Shown: positions 42,922-52,417 of the stretch, in pieces
Layout: every line of letters begins with the position of its first letter
Position numbering within the stretch: position 1 is the first letter of the stretch
Source: Cohnella thermotolerans DSM 17683
Lineage (GTDB): Bacteria; Bacillota; Bacilli; Paenibacillales; Paenibacillaceae
Direction of reading: 5' to 3'
Length of the DNA: 64,000 nucleotides
Assembly: GCF_000429825.1 (NCBI RefSeq)
Contig: NZ_KE386957.1
Location: forward strand, 8,186 to 72,185
Program-made: the position numbers and the translations under genes
Notes under the pieces: generated by a model
Databases searched by the model: none
The model's input: only the letters and a program-made list of their open reading frames with translations
What the model was told of the DNA's origin: nothing

Positions 42922-43581
42922 TTACTGGTTCAGATCCGGGCGCTTGCCCATAACGAGGAACACGACGCTCTCGCCGATGTTCGTCGCGTGGTCGGCGATC
43001 CGCTCGATATAGCGCCCGACGAAGCTGAGATGCATCGCCTGCGTCACCGTCTTCGGATTTTCCGCCATCAGCGAGAACATCTCGCGCAAAATTTGCGAAT
43101 ACAGCGCGTCCACCTGATCGTCGTCCTTGGCCATCTTGTACGCCAAGTCGATGTTCTCGTCGATGTACGATTGGATCGACTCGACGATCATCGTGCGCAC
43201 GATCAGCGCCATTCTCGGCAGATCGTGCAGCGGCTTCATCAGCGTCTGGCCTTCCAGACGCAGCACGACCTTCGCGATGTCGACGGACAAGTCGCCCATC
43301 CGCTCCAGATCGGACGAAATTTTGAGCGCCACGAGAATGCGGCGCAAATCTTTGGCTACCGGCTGCTGCGTGGCGATCAGCTTCGCGCCCAGATCGGAGA
43401 TGTTCTCCTCAATCCGGTTGATGAGCGGATCGTTCTTCACGATCTCCCGCGCCGCGGCCGTGTCCAGTTGGCCAAGCGCGGCCATTGCATCCGCCAACGC
43501 GCGCTCGACGCGTTCTCCCATTTCCACCAGCATGTTTTGCAATTGCTCAAGCCCGATATCGAACTCCTTGCGCGTCACCAT
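42922..43581 (-). CDS. phoU: Phosphate uptake regulator PhoU
   Basis: A 219-residue cytoplasmic protein of two three-helix PhoU bundles (start EFDIGLEQLQNMLVEMGERVERAL, later MGDLSVDIAKV and ERIADHATNIGESVVFLV with metal-site E/D residues). It links Pst transporter activity to PhoR signalling. ATG 43581 lies 17 bp after the pstB stop. The longer open frame is a shadow of pstB. Confidence 0.93.
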   Translation of the reverse strand: MVTRKEFDIGLEQLQNMLVEMGERVERALADAMAALGQLDTAAAREIVKNDPLINRIEENISDLGAKLIATQQPVAKDLRRILVALKISSDLERMGDLSVDIAKVVLRLEGQTLMKPLHDLPRMALIVRTMIVESIQSYIDENIDLAYKMAKDDDQVDALYSQILREMFSLMAENPKTVTQAMHLSFVGRYIERIADHATNIGESVVFLVMGKRPDLNQ

Positions 43582-43598
43582 CGCCGCTCCCGGCCCCC

Positions 43599-44348
43599 TT
43601 ATCCGAATCTTCCCGAAATATAGTCTTCCGTGCGTTGATCGACCGGCGAAGAGAACAAAGTCTGCGTGTCCGCCGCCTCCACCACTTCTCCGTTCAGGAA
43701 AAACACCGTCCGGTCCGAGATGCGGGCCGCCTGATGCATGTTGTGGGTCACCATGACGATCGTGTATTTTTTGCTGAGCTCGCGCGTCAGTTCCTCGATT
43801 TTCGTCGTTGAGATCGGATCGAGCGCCGACGTCGATTCGTCCATGAGCAGAATGTCCGGCTCGACCGCAAGCGCCCGCGCGATGCAAAGCCGCTGCTGCT
43901 GTCCGCCCGACAGGCTCCACGCCGACTTCTTCAGCACGTCCTTCACTTCATTCCACAAGGACGCCGCGCGCAAGCTTCGCTCGACCAGTTCGTCCAGCTC
44001 CGCCTTCTTCATCCGGCCGTGGAGCTTCGGTCCGTAAGCGACGTTGTCGTAGATCGATTTGGGAAAAGGATTCGGCTGCTGGAACACCATGCCGACCCGC
44101 TTCCGCAAAACTTCGACCTCCGTCTCCGAAGCGTAAATGTTCCGCCCCTGAATCGTGACGTCACCCTCGATTCGCACGCCCGGTATCGTGTCGTTCATCC
44201 GGTTGAGCGTGCGGAGCAGCGTCGACTTGCCGCAGCCCGACGGGCCGATGAACGCCGTTACGCTGCGCTCCGGGATGGACAGATTCACGTTCTTCAGCGC
44301 GTGAAAATCGCCGTAGTACAAATTCAATTTGTCGATTTCGATAATCAT
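43599..44348 (-). CDS. pstB: Phosphate ABC transporter ATPase PstB (copy 1)
   Basis: A 249-residue ATPase with Walker [10 protein letters not shown], PstB-typical [16 protein letters not shown], signature [15 protein letters not shown] and Walker [16 protein letters not shown]. The Ser in DEST replaces the usual Pro of DEPT. It lies downstream of a second pstB, as in the B. subtilis pstBA-pstBB pair. Confidence 0.95.
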   Translation of the reverse strand: MIIEIDKLNLYYGDFHALKNVNLSIPERSVTAFIGPSGCGKSTLLRTLNRMNDTIPGVRIEGDVTIQGRNIYASETEVEVLRKRVGMVFQQPNPFPKSIYDNVAYGPKLHGRMKKAELDELVERSLRAASLWNEVKDVLKKSAWSLSGGQQQRLCIARALAVEPDILLMDESTSALDPISTTKIEELTRELSKKYTIVMVTHNMHQAARISDRTVFFLNGEVVEAADTQTLFSSPVDQRTEDYISGRFG

Positions 44349-44378
44349 AGGCTCGAATTCCCTCCCGGGGCCCCGGCG

Positions 44379-45137
44379 TCAGCCGAACCGGCCGGAGATA
44401 TAGTCGTCCGTCGATTTCTTGGACGGGTTCGTGAACATCTTCTGCGTATCGTCGTATTCGATCAAGTCCCCGAGGAAGAAGAACGCCGTCTTGTCCGAGA
44501 TGCGGGCCGCCTGCTGCATGTTGTGCGTGACGATGACGATCGAATATTCCTTCTTCAGCTCGGCGATCAGCTCTTCGATTTTGGAAGTGGACACCGGGTC
44601 GAGCGCCGACGCCGGTTCGTCCATCAGCAGAATGCTCGGCCGAACGGCCAGCGAGCGGGCGATGCAGAGCCGCTGCTGCTGCCCGCCGGACAGGGCGAGC
44701 GCGGACTGATGAAGGCGATCCTTCACTTCGTCCCACAATGCCGTCTTGCGCAGACACTCCTCGACGATCTCGTCCAGCGCTTTCTTGCCGCGGATTCCGT
44801 GGTAGCGGGGACCGAACGCGACATTTTCGTAGATCGACTTATGAAAAGGATTCGGACGCTGCCAGACCATGCCGATCCGCTGGCGAAGGCTGACTACGTC
44901 GGTTCCGGGATCGCAAATGTTCCGGCCTTCGATCCATACCTCGCCTTCGATCCGGGCGCCCGGAATGAGATCGTTCATCCGGTTGAGCGAGCGGAGGAAG
45001 GTCGATTTGCCGCAGCCCGACGGTCCGATCAGGGCCACGACCTCGCGGGCGGGAAATTCCATGCTGATCTTCTTGACCGCCTGCTTCTCGCCGTAATAGA
45101 CCGACAGATCCTTCGTATAAAAAGCGTGCTTGCTCAT
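44379..45137 (-). CDS. pstB: Phosphate ABC transporter ATPase PstB (copy 2)
   Basis: A 252-residue ATPase with [50 protein letters not shown] and [15 protein letters not shown]. Paralogue of the next gene, 30 bp apart. Duplicate ATPases may form a heterodimer or alternate under the same PstCA channel. Confidence 0.95.
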   Translation of the reverse strand: MSKHAFYTKDLSVYYGEKQAVKKISMEFPAREVVALIGPSGCGKSTFLRSLNRMNDLIPGARIEGEVWIEGRNICDPGTDVVSLRQRIGMVWQRPNPFHKSIYENVAFGPRYHGIRGKKALDEIVEECLRKTALWDEVKDRLHQSALALSGGQQQRLCIARSLAVRPSILLMDEPASALDPVSTSKIEELIAELKKEYSIVIVTHNMQQAARISDKTAFFFLGDLIEYDDTQKMFTNPSKKSTDDYISGRFG

Positions 45138-45149
45138 AGCTGGCTCCTC

Positions 45150-46037
45150 CTACTTGCTCGCGGTTAGTTTGCGGTACAGGACGCGTCCGAACCAGCGGGC
45201 GCCGAGATTGAACAGCAGCACCATAATGACCAGCACGGCGGAGGCGCCGGCCGCGATCTCCGGCGCGTCGGGCGCAAGCCCTTCGCTGTTGATCTTCCAA
45301 ATATGCACCGCCAGCGTCTCCGCGGGACGGAGCGGATTGAGCGGCGAAGTCGGATGCAGCGGGTTCCAGTCGGTGAAGTCGAGCCGCGGCGAGCTCATGC
45401 CCGCCGTGAAGAGCAGCGCGGCGGCTTCGCCGAACACGCGGCCGGCGGCCAGAATCGAGCCCGTCACAATGGACGGCAGGGCAACCGGCAGCATGACCGA
45501 CGTGATCGTTTTCCACTTGGACATGCCGAGCGCAAGCCCCGCTTCCTTCTGCTCCCGGGGCACGGCCCTCAGCGATTGTTCGGTGAGCCGGACCATCATC
45601 GGCAGGTTGAACACCGTCAGCGCCAAGGCGCCCGACAGCAGCGAATAGCCGAGGTTGAACGTATTGACGATGACGAGCAGGCCGAACAGGCCGACGACGA
45701 TGGAAGGGAACGAGGACAGCACTTCCACCACGAGGCGGATAAAGTCCGTCAGACGGTTCTGCTTGGCGTACTCGCTCATATAGATGCCCGCGCCGAGGCC
45801 GAGCGGGATCGTAATGATCATCGTCAGCACGAGCAGGAACAGCGAATTGAACAGCTGCGGCCCGATGCCCCCGCCGGTCTTGATCGCCTGCGGGAAAGAC
45901 GTAAGGAAGTGAAAATCGATATGCCGGACGCCCCGCACGAGCAAAAACCCGAGCAAGGCGGCGAGCACCGCCATAATGAGCACGGCTACGCCGATGATGA
46001 CGCTGGTGGCGATCCGGTCGACCGTCTTGGCTCTCAT
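45150..46037 (-). CDS. pstA: Phosphate ABC transporter permease PstA
   Basis: A 295-residue permease with six membrane segments and the EAA-like loop EQKEAGLALGMSKWKTITSVMLP. Start at ATG 46037 (GAGGAGAG before it) overlaps the pstC stop by four bases, while the longer frame lacks support. Pairs with PstC to form the channel. Confidence 0.94.
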   Translation of the reverse strand: MRAKTVDRIATSVIIGVAVLIMAVLAALLGFLLVRGVRHIDFHFLTSFPQAIKTGGGIGPQLFNSLFLLVLTMIITIPLGLGAGIYMSEYAKQNRLTDFIRLVVEVLSSFPSIVVGLFGLLVIVNTFNLGYSLLSGALALTVFNLPMMVRLTEQSLRAVPREQKEAGLALGMSKWKTITSVMLPVALPSIVTGSILAAGRVFGEAAALLFTAGMSSPRLDFTDWNPLHPTSPLNPLRPAETLAVHIWKINSEGLAPDAPEIAAGASAVLVIMVLLFNLGARWFGRVLYRKLTASK

Positions 46038-46963
46038 CGCTTCACTCTCCTCTCCAATACGCGGACGACGAATACGAACACGAAGGTCATCAGCAGCAAA
46101 ATAAGCGCAAGGCTCCACAGCGCGTTGTTATGAAGCGAGCCGGAGGTCGTGTTGCCCATCTCCAGCGTAATGATGCTGGTCAGCGTCGTCGCCGATTCGA
46201 ACAGCGAGTGCGGGATATGCGGAGCGTTGCCGATGACCATCTGTACCGCCAGCGCCTCGCCGAACGCTCTCGCGATGCCGAGCACGACGCCGGTCAGCAG
46301 AGAGGGCAGCGTCGTCGGCAGAATGATCCGGGAGATCGTCTGCCAGCGCGTCGCGCCGAGCGCATAGGAGCCTTCCTTCAAGCCGCTGGGCAAGCTGCGC
46401 AGCGCGTCGGTCGCGATCGTCGTGATCGTCGGCAGGATCATGACCGACAGCACAAGCGCACCGGCCAGAATCCCGATTCCTTGACCCGGGAACGTATCGC
46501 GCAGAAAGGGCACAATAACCGACAAGCCGACGAAGCCGTAAACGACCGACGGAATGCCGGCCAGCAGCTCGATGGCGGGCTGAAGAAGCGTTTTCCCGAA
46601 CTTCGGCATAATTTCCGTCATAAAGACGGACGCGCAGAAGCCAAGCGGAGCCGCGATGACGGCCGCCAGCAGCGAAGTGGCGAACGAGCCGAACAGGAAC
46701 GGAAGCGCCCCGAACGCTGCAGGGTCTCCTTCCGGATTCCATTTGAGTCCGAACAGCATCTCCTTCACGCTGACGCCGTTCGCAATAAACGGCGCAAGTC
46801 CGCGCGAAGCGATAAAGTAGACGATGGAGAAGATGATGACGATCATCAGCAGCACGCAGAAATAAACGTAAAATTTCCCGCGAAACTCCTCGGCGATATG
46901 CCGCTGGCGTTTAGGGGCCTTCTCCGCGGGCGCGGTGCGAATATCGGTCGCTGGTAAATTCAT
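46034..46963 (-). CDS. pstC: Phosphate ABC transporter permease PstC
   Basis: A 309-residue permease with six membrane segments, the SVVYGFVGLSVIVPFLR block and the EAA loop KEGSYALGATRWQTISRIILP. The cytoplasmic N terminus is basic. Separated from pstS by a stem-loop and coupled to pstA. Confidence 0.95.
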   Translation of the reverse strand: MNLPATDIRTAPAEKAPKRQRHIAEEFRGKFYVYFCVLLMIVIIFSIVYFIASRGLAPFIANGVSVKEMLFGLKWNPEGDPAAFGALPFLFGSFATSLLAAVIAAPLGFCASVFMTEIMPKFGKTLLQPAIELLAGIPSVVYGFVGLSVIVPFLRDTFPGQGIGILAGALVLSVMILPTITTIATDALRSLPSGLKEGSYALGATRWQTISRIILPTTLPSLLTGVVLGIARAFGEALAVQMVIGNAPHIPHSLFESATTLTSIITLEMGNTTSGSLHNNALWSLALILLLMTFVFVFVVRVLERRVKR

Positions 46964-46987
46964 GCAAGGCTCTCCTTTAACGGCAAG

Positions 46988-47013
46988 GAGAGGCGCACGT
47001 ATGTCCGCCTCTC
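46988..47013 (-). terminator. pstS-pstC intercistronic stem-loop
   Basis: GAGAGGCG/CGCCTCTC perfect stem with a 10-nt loop and no long T-run. Such structures after a binding-protein gene usually lower downstream expression or stabilise the pstS message. Confidence 0.55.
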
Positions 47014-47052
47014 GCCGCTTGAGATCATTCGATCTGCAAGGTGCTTATGATG

Positions 47053-48012
47053 TTATTTGTTCGTGACGTTGCCGGCCGCGTCGCGTTCGACTTGCATTTC
47101 CGACACCGGCACGAAGCCTTGCTCGACGACGACGCCGCTTTGAACCGCATCGCTCAGGATGTAGTCCAGGAAAGCTTTGACTTCCGGAGTCGGCTCGCCT
47201 TTCGTGTACATGTGCTCGTAAGCCCATACCGGATATTTGTTCGTCTTGACGTTGTCGGCCGTCGGCTCGACGCCGTCGTATTTCAGAGCCGTAATCGAAT
47301 CGTCCAGGTAGGACAGAGCCAGATAACCGATGGCGCCCGGCGTTTCCTTTACCAACTTCTTAACCGTGCCGGAGGAATCTTCTTGGATGGAGCCCTGCAG
47401 GTCTTCCGTCTTCGTGCCGAGCGCGTATTTCTCAAACGTTGCGCGGGTGCCGGAGCTGGCCGGACGGTTGACGATGACGATCTTCTGATCGGCGCCGCCG
47501 ACGTCTTTCCAGTTCGTGATTTTGCCGGTGAAAATATCGACGAGCTGCTGCTTGGTCAGGTTGTCGACGCCGACCGCCTTGTTGGCGACCGCGGCCATCG
47601 CGACGACCGCAACTTTGTGGTCGACCAGTTCCTTCGCCTTATCGGCATCCAGCTTCTCTTCCGCGAAGATGTCGGAGTTGCCGATGTTGGCTTGGCCGTC
47701 GGACACTTGGGACAGCCCCGTGCCGCTGCCGCCCGGTTGAACTTGAACCGAGATGCCTTTATATTGATCTTCCGCCATGAACTTGTCGGCTACCGCTTGA
47801 GCGAGCGGTTGAAGCGCGGTGGAACCGACGGCGAGGACGTTGCCGCTCAGCTTCTCGCCTCCAGCGCTGTCGCTTGGGCTTGCGGAGGAGCTTTCGCTTG
47901 CGCTCGGGCTGGCGCTGCTTGCGTTATCGGAGCCGTTGGAGCTGTTGTTGCCGCAAGCGGCAAGAGCTAAAGCAAACACTAACGTCAGCAGCATGACAAA
48001 AGACTTTTTCAT
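47053..48012 (-). CDS. pstS: Phosphate-binding lipoprotein PstS
   Basis: A 319-residue high-affinity phosphate receptor. Lipoprotein signal (LALAAC, Cys about 19) and a Ser-rich linker precede the PBP-like domain with phosphate-contacting segments AVGSTALQPL, GSGTGLSQV and RPASSGTRATFEK. ATG 48012 gives a normal signal peptide with AAAGGGGA upstream, and 48036 is an alternative start. Under a four-box PhoP promoter. Confidence 0.94.
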   Translation of the reverse strand: MKKSFVMLLTLVFALALAACGNNSSNGSDNASSASPSASESSSASPSDSAGGEKLSGNVLAVGSTALQPLAQAVADKFMAEDQYKGISVQVQPGGSGTGLSQVSDGQANIGNSDIFAEEKLDADKAKELVDHKVAVVAMAAVANKAVGVDNLTKQQLVDIFTGKITNWKDVGGADQKIVIVNRPASSGTRATFEKYALGTKTEDLQGSIQEDSSGTVKKLVKETPGAIGYLALSYLDDSITALKYDGVEPTADNVKTNKYPVWAYEHMYTKGEPTPEVKAFLDYILSDAVQSGVVVEQGFVPVSEMQVERDAAGNVTNK

Positions 48013-48071
48013 TTCGACAGGTTTCCCCTTTCCCATTGGCCAATCTCGTTATTTGTTGTCTTGCATCTCTG

Positions 48072-48125
48072 ATTCTATCTGCCGTGCGTCAATGGCATGT
48101 TTTCGTTTTGTTAACGCAATGTAAA
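48072..48125 (-). promoter_or_regulatory. PhoP-box promoter of the pst operon
   Basis: Reading the minus strand: TTTACA-N5-TTAACA-N5-AAAACA-N5-TTGACG, then 9 bases and a -10 TAGAAT (48077-48072). Exact 11-bp periodicity of TTAACA-like boxes is the known PhoP signature in Bacilli. Confidence 0.75.
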
Positions 48126-48177
48126 ATCTAACGGCCGTTAACACATTCAGGAGGGGGCGGGGCGGCGAAGCCGGCGG

Positions 48178-49419
48178 TTACGCTTCGACGCCGTTCAACT
48201 GCGCGGCCAGCTTCGCGATCTGCTCCCGAATCTGCTCGGAGACGGCGCTGGCTTCGCGGGAAGCCTCCGTCAAGCGGGCCGCCGCCGCCAGGTTGTCCGA
48301 GCTGATCTCCCACAGCTTGCCGAACGTCGATTCCGCGTTCTGAACGCGGCGAACGCCCTCGTCCGATCCCTTCTTGCCTTCGCGAACCGACTCGGCCGCT
48401 TGCTCCGCCGCATCGGACATGTCGCGGAGCTGCCGGTTGATTCGCTCGGTCGATTGCTTCGTCTGGTCGGCGAGCGCCCTTACTTCCTGGGCGACGACGG
48501 CGAAGCCCCGGCCGTGCTCCCCGGCTCTCGCCGCCTCGATCTGGGCGTTGATCGCAAGCAGGTTGCAGCGGTCCGCCAGCTCCGAGATCAGCTTCGCAAT
48601 GCCGGACGCCTCCGCCGTCCGCGCAAGCAGCTCCGCGACGGATTCCTCCTGCCGGCGCGCCGTATCGCTCCACAAGCGGAACAGCTCAAGCATATGCGCC
48701 AGCTCCTTGCGGCCGCTCTCCGCGACGGCGGAGAACCGCTCGCTGCTTTGGCGGGAATGATCCGCCGCGCCCTCCACCTTCTCCACCGCCGCGTGCACGT
48801 TCCGGGTCATGCTATCCGCCACCCGAATCGTCCGGATTTGACGCTCGGCCGCCTCCCGTTGGAGCAGGCGGGAGATGTGAAGCAGATCGCCGATCGTGAG
48901 CAAGCCGGCCGTCTTGCCGCCCTTGGTGACGACGATCGAATCGTACAGCGTCTCGTCGGGTCTCGACATCGCCCGGTCGATCAACGTCTGCGGCGGTACG
49001 TCCAGCTCGGCAACGAGCGGCTCCGCGTCCATGAGCAGGGTGATCGGCTTGTCTCCGAACAGCGCGACGCCGAATTGCGAAGCGAGAGAGCGGAAGAACC
49101 GATGCTTCATGACGAGTCCGATCGGACGGCGGTCTTCGCCGGCGATCGCCACTCCTTCCAGATCGGTTCGCTGCTTGAACAAATCCATCACTTGACCGCA
49201 TGTTTGCTCCGGGGACACGACCGGACCGCTGCGGACCCATTCCGACAAGTCCAGTGAGTGGAACGTCTCCCGCACCTCCGGGGACCTGGCGGCGGCGCCT
49301 TGTTTCTTAACGGCGTCTTCCTTCTTATGCCGATGCGTGTCGGCGGGTTCGGCCTGTGTTGACGCGGCGGAATGTTCTGCGGACGGTTCTGCAGGCGGAT
49401 TTATCAAAGCGATGCTCAT
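48178..49419 (-). CDS. Soluble CBS-domain chemoreceptor-like protein
   Basis: A 413-residue cytoplasmic protein without membrane segments. A polar N-terminal tail (to about 60) leads to a CBS pair (about 75-210; [16 protein letters not shown] ... [20 protein letters not shown]), then an MCP signalling coiled coil with hairpin tip near [40 protein letters not shown] domains usually bind adenine nucleotides, so it may couple energy state to chemotaxis kinases. ATG 49419 with GGGAGG. Upstream TTAACA-type boxes hint at phosphate control. Confidence 0.87.
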   Translation of the reverse strand: MSIALINPPAEPSAEHSAASTQAEPADTHRHKKEDAVKKQGAAARSPEVRETFHSLDLSEWVRSGPVVSPEQTCGQVMDLFKQRTDLEGVAIAGEDRRPIGLVMKHRFFRSLASQFGVALFGDKPITLLMDAEPLVAELDVPPQTLIDRAMSRPDETLYDSIVVTKGGKTAGLLTIGDLLHISRLLQREAAERQIRTIRVADSMTRNVHAAVEKVEGAADHSRQSSERFSAVAESGRKELAHMLELFRLWSDTARRQEESVAELLARTAEASGIAKLISELADRCNLLAINAQIEAARAGEHGRGFAVVAQEVRALADQTKQSTERINRQLRDMSDAAEQAAESVREGKKGSDEGVRRVQNAESTFGKLWEISSDNLAAAARLTEASREASAVSEQIREQIAKLAAQLNGVEA

Positions 49420-49454
49420 CGGTTTATCCTCCCGGACTCCCTGTCGGAGCGTTA

Positions 49455-49482
49455 AACTTCTGTTGCGTAAATCCAATGTTAA
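49455..49482 (-). promoter_or_regulatory. Possible PhoP boxes upstream of the CBS-MCP gene
   Basis: Minus strand TTAACA-N5-TTTACG, then 9 bases and TTTAAC as a weak -10. This is the same spacing as the pstS and phoP promoters but with only two clear boxes. Confidence 0.45.
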
Positions 49483-49579
49483 CAAAAGCTTGTCAATTCT
49501 CCGTTCGGGCATTGTTGTCCGAGTGTTAAATGTTGGGCGGAAAGACCTATATCCCCGTAAAAGCCCGAAGACGACAGAT

Positions 49580-49606
49580 AACCGGACGGCCCAATGCCGT
49601 CCGGTT
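49580..49606 (-). terminator. Hairpin after the HTH regulator
   Basis: AACCGGACGGC/GCCGTCCGGTT perfect 11-bp stem with five-base loop, 21 bp beyond the stop at 49627. No T-run. Confidence 0.5.
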
Positions 49607-49626
49607 CGCTTCAACGTTGCAGGCAA

Positions 49627-50292
49627 CTATTCGTTTCGGTCCGATTCGCCGCTCTCTTCTTCGTTTTCCGAAGCGTCCAAAAGTCCCAACCGCTCCGCGT
49701 CCTCGATTCTGTAGCTGACCAGCACGTATTGATAAGAGCCAACTTCATCCTCCCGCCCGTCGCTCGGGAACATCGGGTCGGGCGGCGCTTCGGAACGCGT
49801 GATGCTCTGGATCAATCGGCTGAGCGATTCCTCCCACTCCTTGCCCGTCACCCGGCTCGTCGCGCTGGTGACGACGACGTGGTAGGGTAGCCGGCCGAAT
49901 TTGGCGCCCTTGGGAGTTTCCTCGCGGACGAGTTCCAGCCCCTTCCGGTAAAGCCTCAAGCCGGGATCGAGCCGGCGGTGAACGAGCGCCATGATCGTCT
50001 CCAGGTGCTCCGCATTTTCTTCGAGGTTGCTATTGTAAACCACTTCGCTCAAATCGACGGCTTGATAGTAGTGCTCCGTCAAATTGCCGTGCTGGCGCGT
50101 CTCCTTGATCTCCAGGAGCTCAGCCTTGACCATTTTCTTGACATGATAGTAAAGGCGCAGCGGGTCCTCGCCCATCTGTTCCGCCAGCATTTTGACGGTG
50201 ACGGGACGATCGGCGGCCAGATGCAAAATGCGGCTGCGGCGCGGGTCGGCCAAAATTTTGAGCAATTCCAGATTGCTGTTCTTCCATTTCAC
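49627..50292 (-). CDS. ArsR-like HTH regulator
   Basis: A 221-residue cytoplasmic regulator. The N-terminal winged helix (ILADPRRSRILHLAADRPVTVKMLAEQMGEDPLRLYYHVKKMVKAELL) is the HTH_20 type, followed by a helical effector domain of about 130 residues of unknown ligand and an acidic tail. It lies directly downstream of, and on the same strand as, an MFS exporter and probably regulates it. Confidence 0.82.
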   Translation of the reverse strand: MKWKNSNLELLKILADPRRSRILHLAADRPVTVKMLAEQMGEDPLRLYYHVKKMVKAELLEIKETRQHGNLTEHYYQAVDLSEVVYNSNLEENAEHLETIMALVHRRLDPGLRLYRKGLELVREETPKGAKFGRLPYHVVVTSATSRVTGKEWEESLSRLIQSITRSEAPPDPMFPSDGREDEVGSYQYVLVSYRIEDAERLGLLDASENEEESGESDRNE

Positions 50293-50370
50293 CGGATTCC
50301 AATGCCTCCCGACGTTGTATCGATGAGCCTAGCATAGCATAGAATCCGCTCCTTCTGCAGTCCGGGCCGT

Positions 50371-51618
50371 TCAGCCGGCGCTTCTGACGACCTTGACGGC
50401 GGCCAGGATGAACAGGACGTAAACGAACAACCCGATGCCGGAGGCAAGCAAAACCGCCGAAATCGACGCCCCGGCGGACAGCAAAACGGAGACGATGGCA
50501 TACGAGACCGGCACGAGCCCCATGGATGCGGTGGACAGAACGCCTTGAACGCGCCCCATCATGTCCCTCTCTACCATTTGTTGAATGAGCGTGGAAGTCA
50601 GGTTGTTGCTGAATGCGACGAACAGGCCGATCGCGAACATGAGTCCGACGCCCTGCCAGACCGCGGCGATTCCGCTGAGCAGCGCGGTGGCGACGCCGAG
50701 CAGCGCGATGAGCGCCAGCGCGATCAACGCCCTCCTTCGCTTCAGATTCAGAATGCCTGCGATGGACGAGCCCGCCATCATGCCGACCGCAATCGAGATT
50801 TCCATATAGCTGAGCGCCAGCACGTCCCCGTTCAGGGAACGGTTCACCAATACGGGCAAGCCGGCGTTCAAGGGGCCCGCAAACAGCAAGTTGACGACCA
50901 TGGACACGCCCATAAGCACAACCAAGTAACGAAAGCTTCTAATATAAGCGATGCCGTCCTTCCACTGCCGGAAGAACGGAGGCCGCTCCGCGGCATCGGC
51001 CGAACCGTCATCCCGAACGAGCCGGACGGCCGCTGCGGCCGCGAACAGGAAGAGGGAGCTTGCCGCGAAAGCCGCTTCGAACGATATGAATTTTAATAAG
51101 TAACCCCCGAGTGCGGGTCCGAGCAGAAAGCATAGCTGATTGGTCGTCTGAAGGATGGAATTGCCGCGGGCGAGCTGATCTTTGTCGATGATATTGGGGA
51201 GCATCGAGCCGTTGGCCGGCCAATAAAATCCGTCGAGCGCTCCGAAAGCGAGCGCGAAGCCGAGCAGCCCCCAAATGGACAGGGATCGTTCGAAGACGAG
51301 AACCACGAGCAGCATGATCAGCACCGCCCGGATGCCATTGGAGAAAAACAAGAGGACGGATCTTCGCATTCGGTCCGCCAGCACTCCGGCGAACGGCATC
51401 AGGAGCACGCGAGGAACGGTCGTGGCCGCCATCACGATGCCGATCCAGCTTTCGCGATCCAGCCGCTGCACGACGAACCAGGATTCGGAGAGAAGGTACA
51501 CCGAGAAAGCCATGCTCGTACACGCGGATGCCAGCCACAGCGCGAGAAAGTTCCCGTTCGTCCACACTTGCCGCCTCGGCCTCGCCGCCGGCAGCGCCCC
51601 TTGCCGTTCCAATTCCAT
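50371..51618 (-). CDS. MFS transporter (macrolide-efflux type)
   Basis: A 415-residue exporter with 12 predicted membrane helices and the MFS_3 features GVLADRMRRSVLLFF (motif A) and NSILQTTNQLCFLLGPALGGYLL. It resembles the MefA/EntS group that extrudes antibiotics or siderophores by proton antiport. The next gene is an ArsR-like regulator 78 bp away. Confidence 0.88.
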   Translation of the reverse strand: MELERQGALPAARPRRQVWTNGNFLALWLASACTSMAFSVYLLSESWFVVQRLDRESWIGIVMAATTVPRVLLMPFAGVLADRMRRSVLLFFSNGIRAVLIMLLVVLVFERSLSIWGLLGFALAFGALDGFYWPANGSMLPNIIDKDQLARGNSILQTTNQLCFLLGPALGGYLLKFISFEAAFAASSLFLFAAAAAVRLVRDDGSADAAERPPFFRQWKDGIAYIRSFRYLVVLMGVSMVVNLLFAGPLNAGLPVLVNRSLNGDVLALSYMEISIAVGMMAGSSIAGILNLKRRRALIALALIALLGVATALLSGIAAVWQGVGLMFAIGLFVAFSNNLTSTLIQQMVERDMMGRVQGVLSTASMGLVPVSYAIVSVLLSAGASISAVLLASGIGLFVYVLFILAAVKVVRSAG

Positions 51619-51919
51619 CTTCCCTACACCGCCTTCTTCTCTTTAATAAATTTCATCGTTGTAATTTATTTTAATGATAAATTTGATTATAATGAGTTCC
51701 CGTATCGCTGTCGAGAACAAAATCGGAATTGCCGCCCGTTATGCCGCATAAAGCGCCGCCCGTTCCCCCGGCGATTGGCTAGCTAGTGCGAAAATCGATA
51801 TTCCAGCCAATACGGCGCCGTTCGCCGCATAGAACTTTTTAGGTTAAAACGGTCCCGGATAGGGTACTTTAAGATTGACGTAGGATGGGTGAAAAAGCGT
51901 GCATGAGGAGGAGTCAATT
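51619..51919. other. AT-rich divergent intergenic region
   Basis: Contains a strikingly AT-rich island (51645-51700) with the imperfect dyad AAATTTCATC ... GATAAATTT, a possible operator for the exporter gene. The remaining sequence carries the promoter of the plus-strand lipoprotein. Confidence 0.35.
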
Positions 51920-52339
51920 ATGAACAAGAAGTCTTGCCTGTTCTTGGCAATCGTTGCCATGGCAGCCGTGTTGGCGCTGAGCGCCTGCGGCGCCAGCAAA
52001 AACAACAATGCGGCGAACAGCCCGTCTCCGACCGCATCCGGTTCGGCATCGGCAGGCGCTCCTGCGGCAGGCGGCGCGACCAAAGAAATTACCGTCGATG
52101 CGAAGAGCTTCGAATTCACGCCTGCGGACATCCAATTGCATGTCGGCGACACGGTCAAATTGACCCTGCATAATTCAAACGGCAACCATGGCCTGGAAAT
52201 TCCGGATTTGAACGTCAACCTCAAGAACGGCGAGTCGACCACCTTCACGGTTGACAAAGCCGGCACTTACGATTTCAACTGCTCCATCCAATGCGGCTCC
52301 GGCCACGACAACATGACCGGCAAGATCACCGTATCCTAA
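51920..52339 (+). CDS. CuA-type cupredoxin lipoprotein
   Basis: A 139-residue exported lipoprotein. The signal ends at LALSAC (Cys about 23), then a Ser/Ala/Gly linker and a cupredoxin domain. Metal ligands are NHGLEIP (His) and CSIQCGSGHDNM, that is Cys-x3-Cys-x3-His-x2-Met, the binuclear CuA pattern of cytochrome c oxidase subunit II and nitrous-oxide reductase. It has no membrane helices of a COX2 and no oxidase genes nearby. It may carry electrons, or donate copper to an oxidase. GGAGGAG before the ATG. Confidence 0.88.
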   Translation: MNKKSCLFLAIVAMAAVLALSACGASKNNNAANSPSPTASGSASAGAPAAGGATKEITVDAKSFEFTPADIQLHVGDTVKLTLHNSNGNHGLEIPDLNVNLKNGESTTFTVDKAGTYDFNCSIQCGSGHDNMTGKITVS

Positions 52340-52360
52340 GCAGAATCGGCGATAAAAGAA

Positions 52361-52385
52361 GGGCTCTCCTGCGAACGGAGAGCCC
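52361..52385. terminator. Bidirectional terminator between convergent genes
   Basis: GGGCTCTC/GAGAGCCC stem. The minus-strand side continues TTCTTTT, the plus side ATTACTT. It serves the lipoprotein gene and the converging dehydrogenase operon. Confidence 0.75.
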
Positions 52386-52417
52386 ATTACTTATGCCATT
52401 TAAACCTCTTCTGCCTT

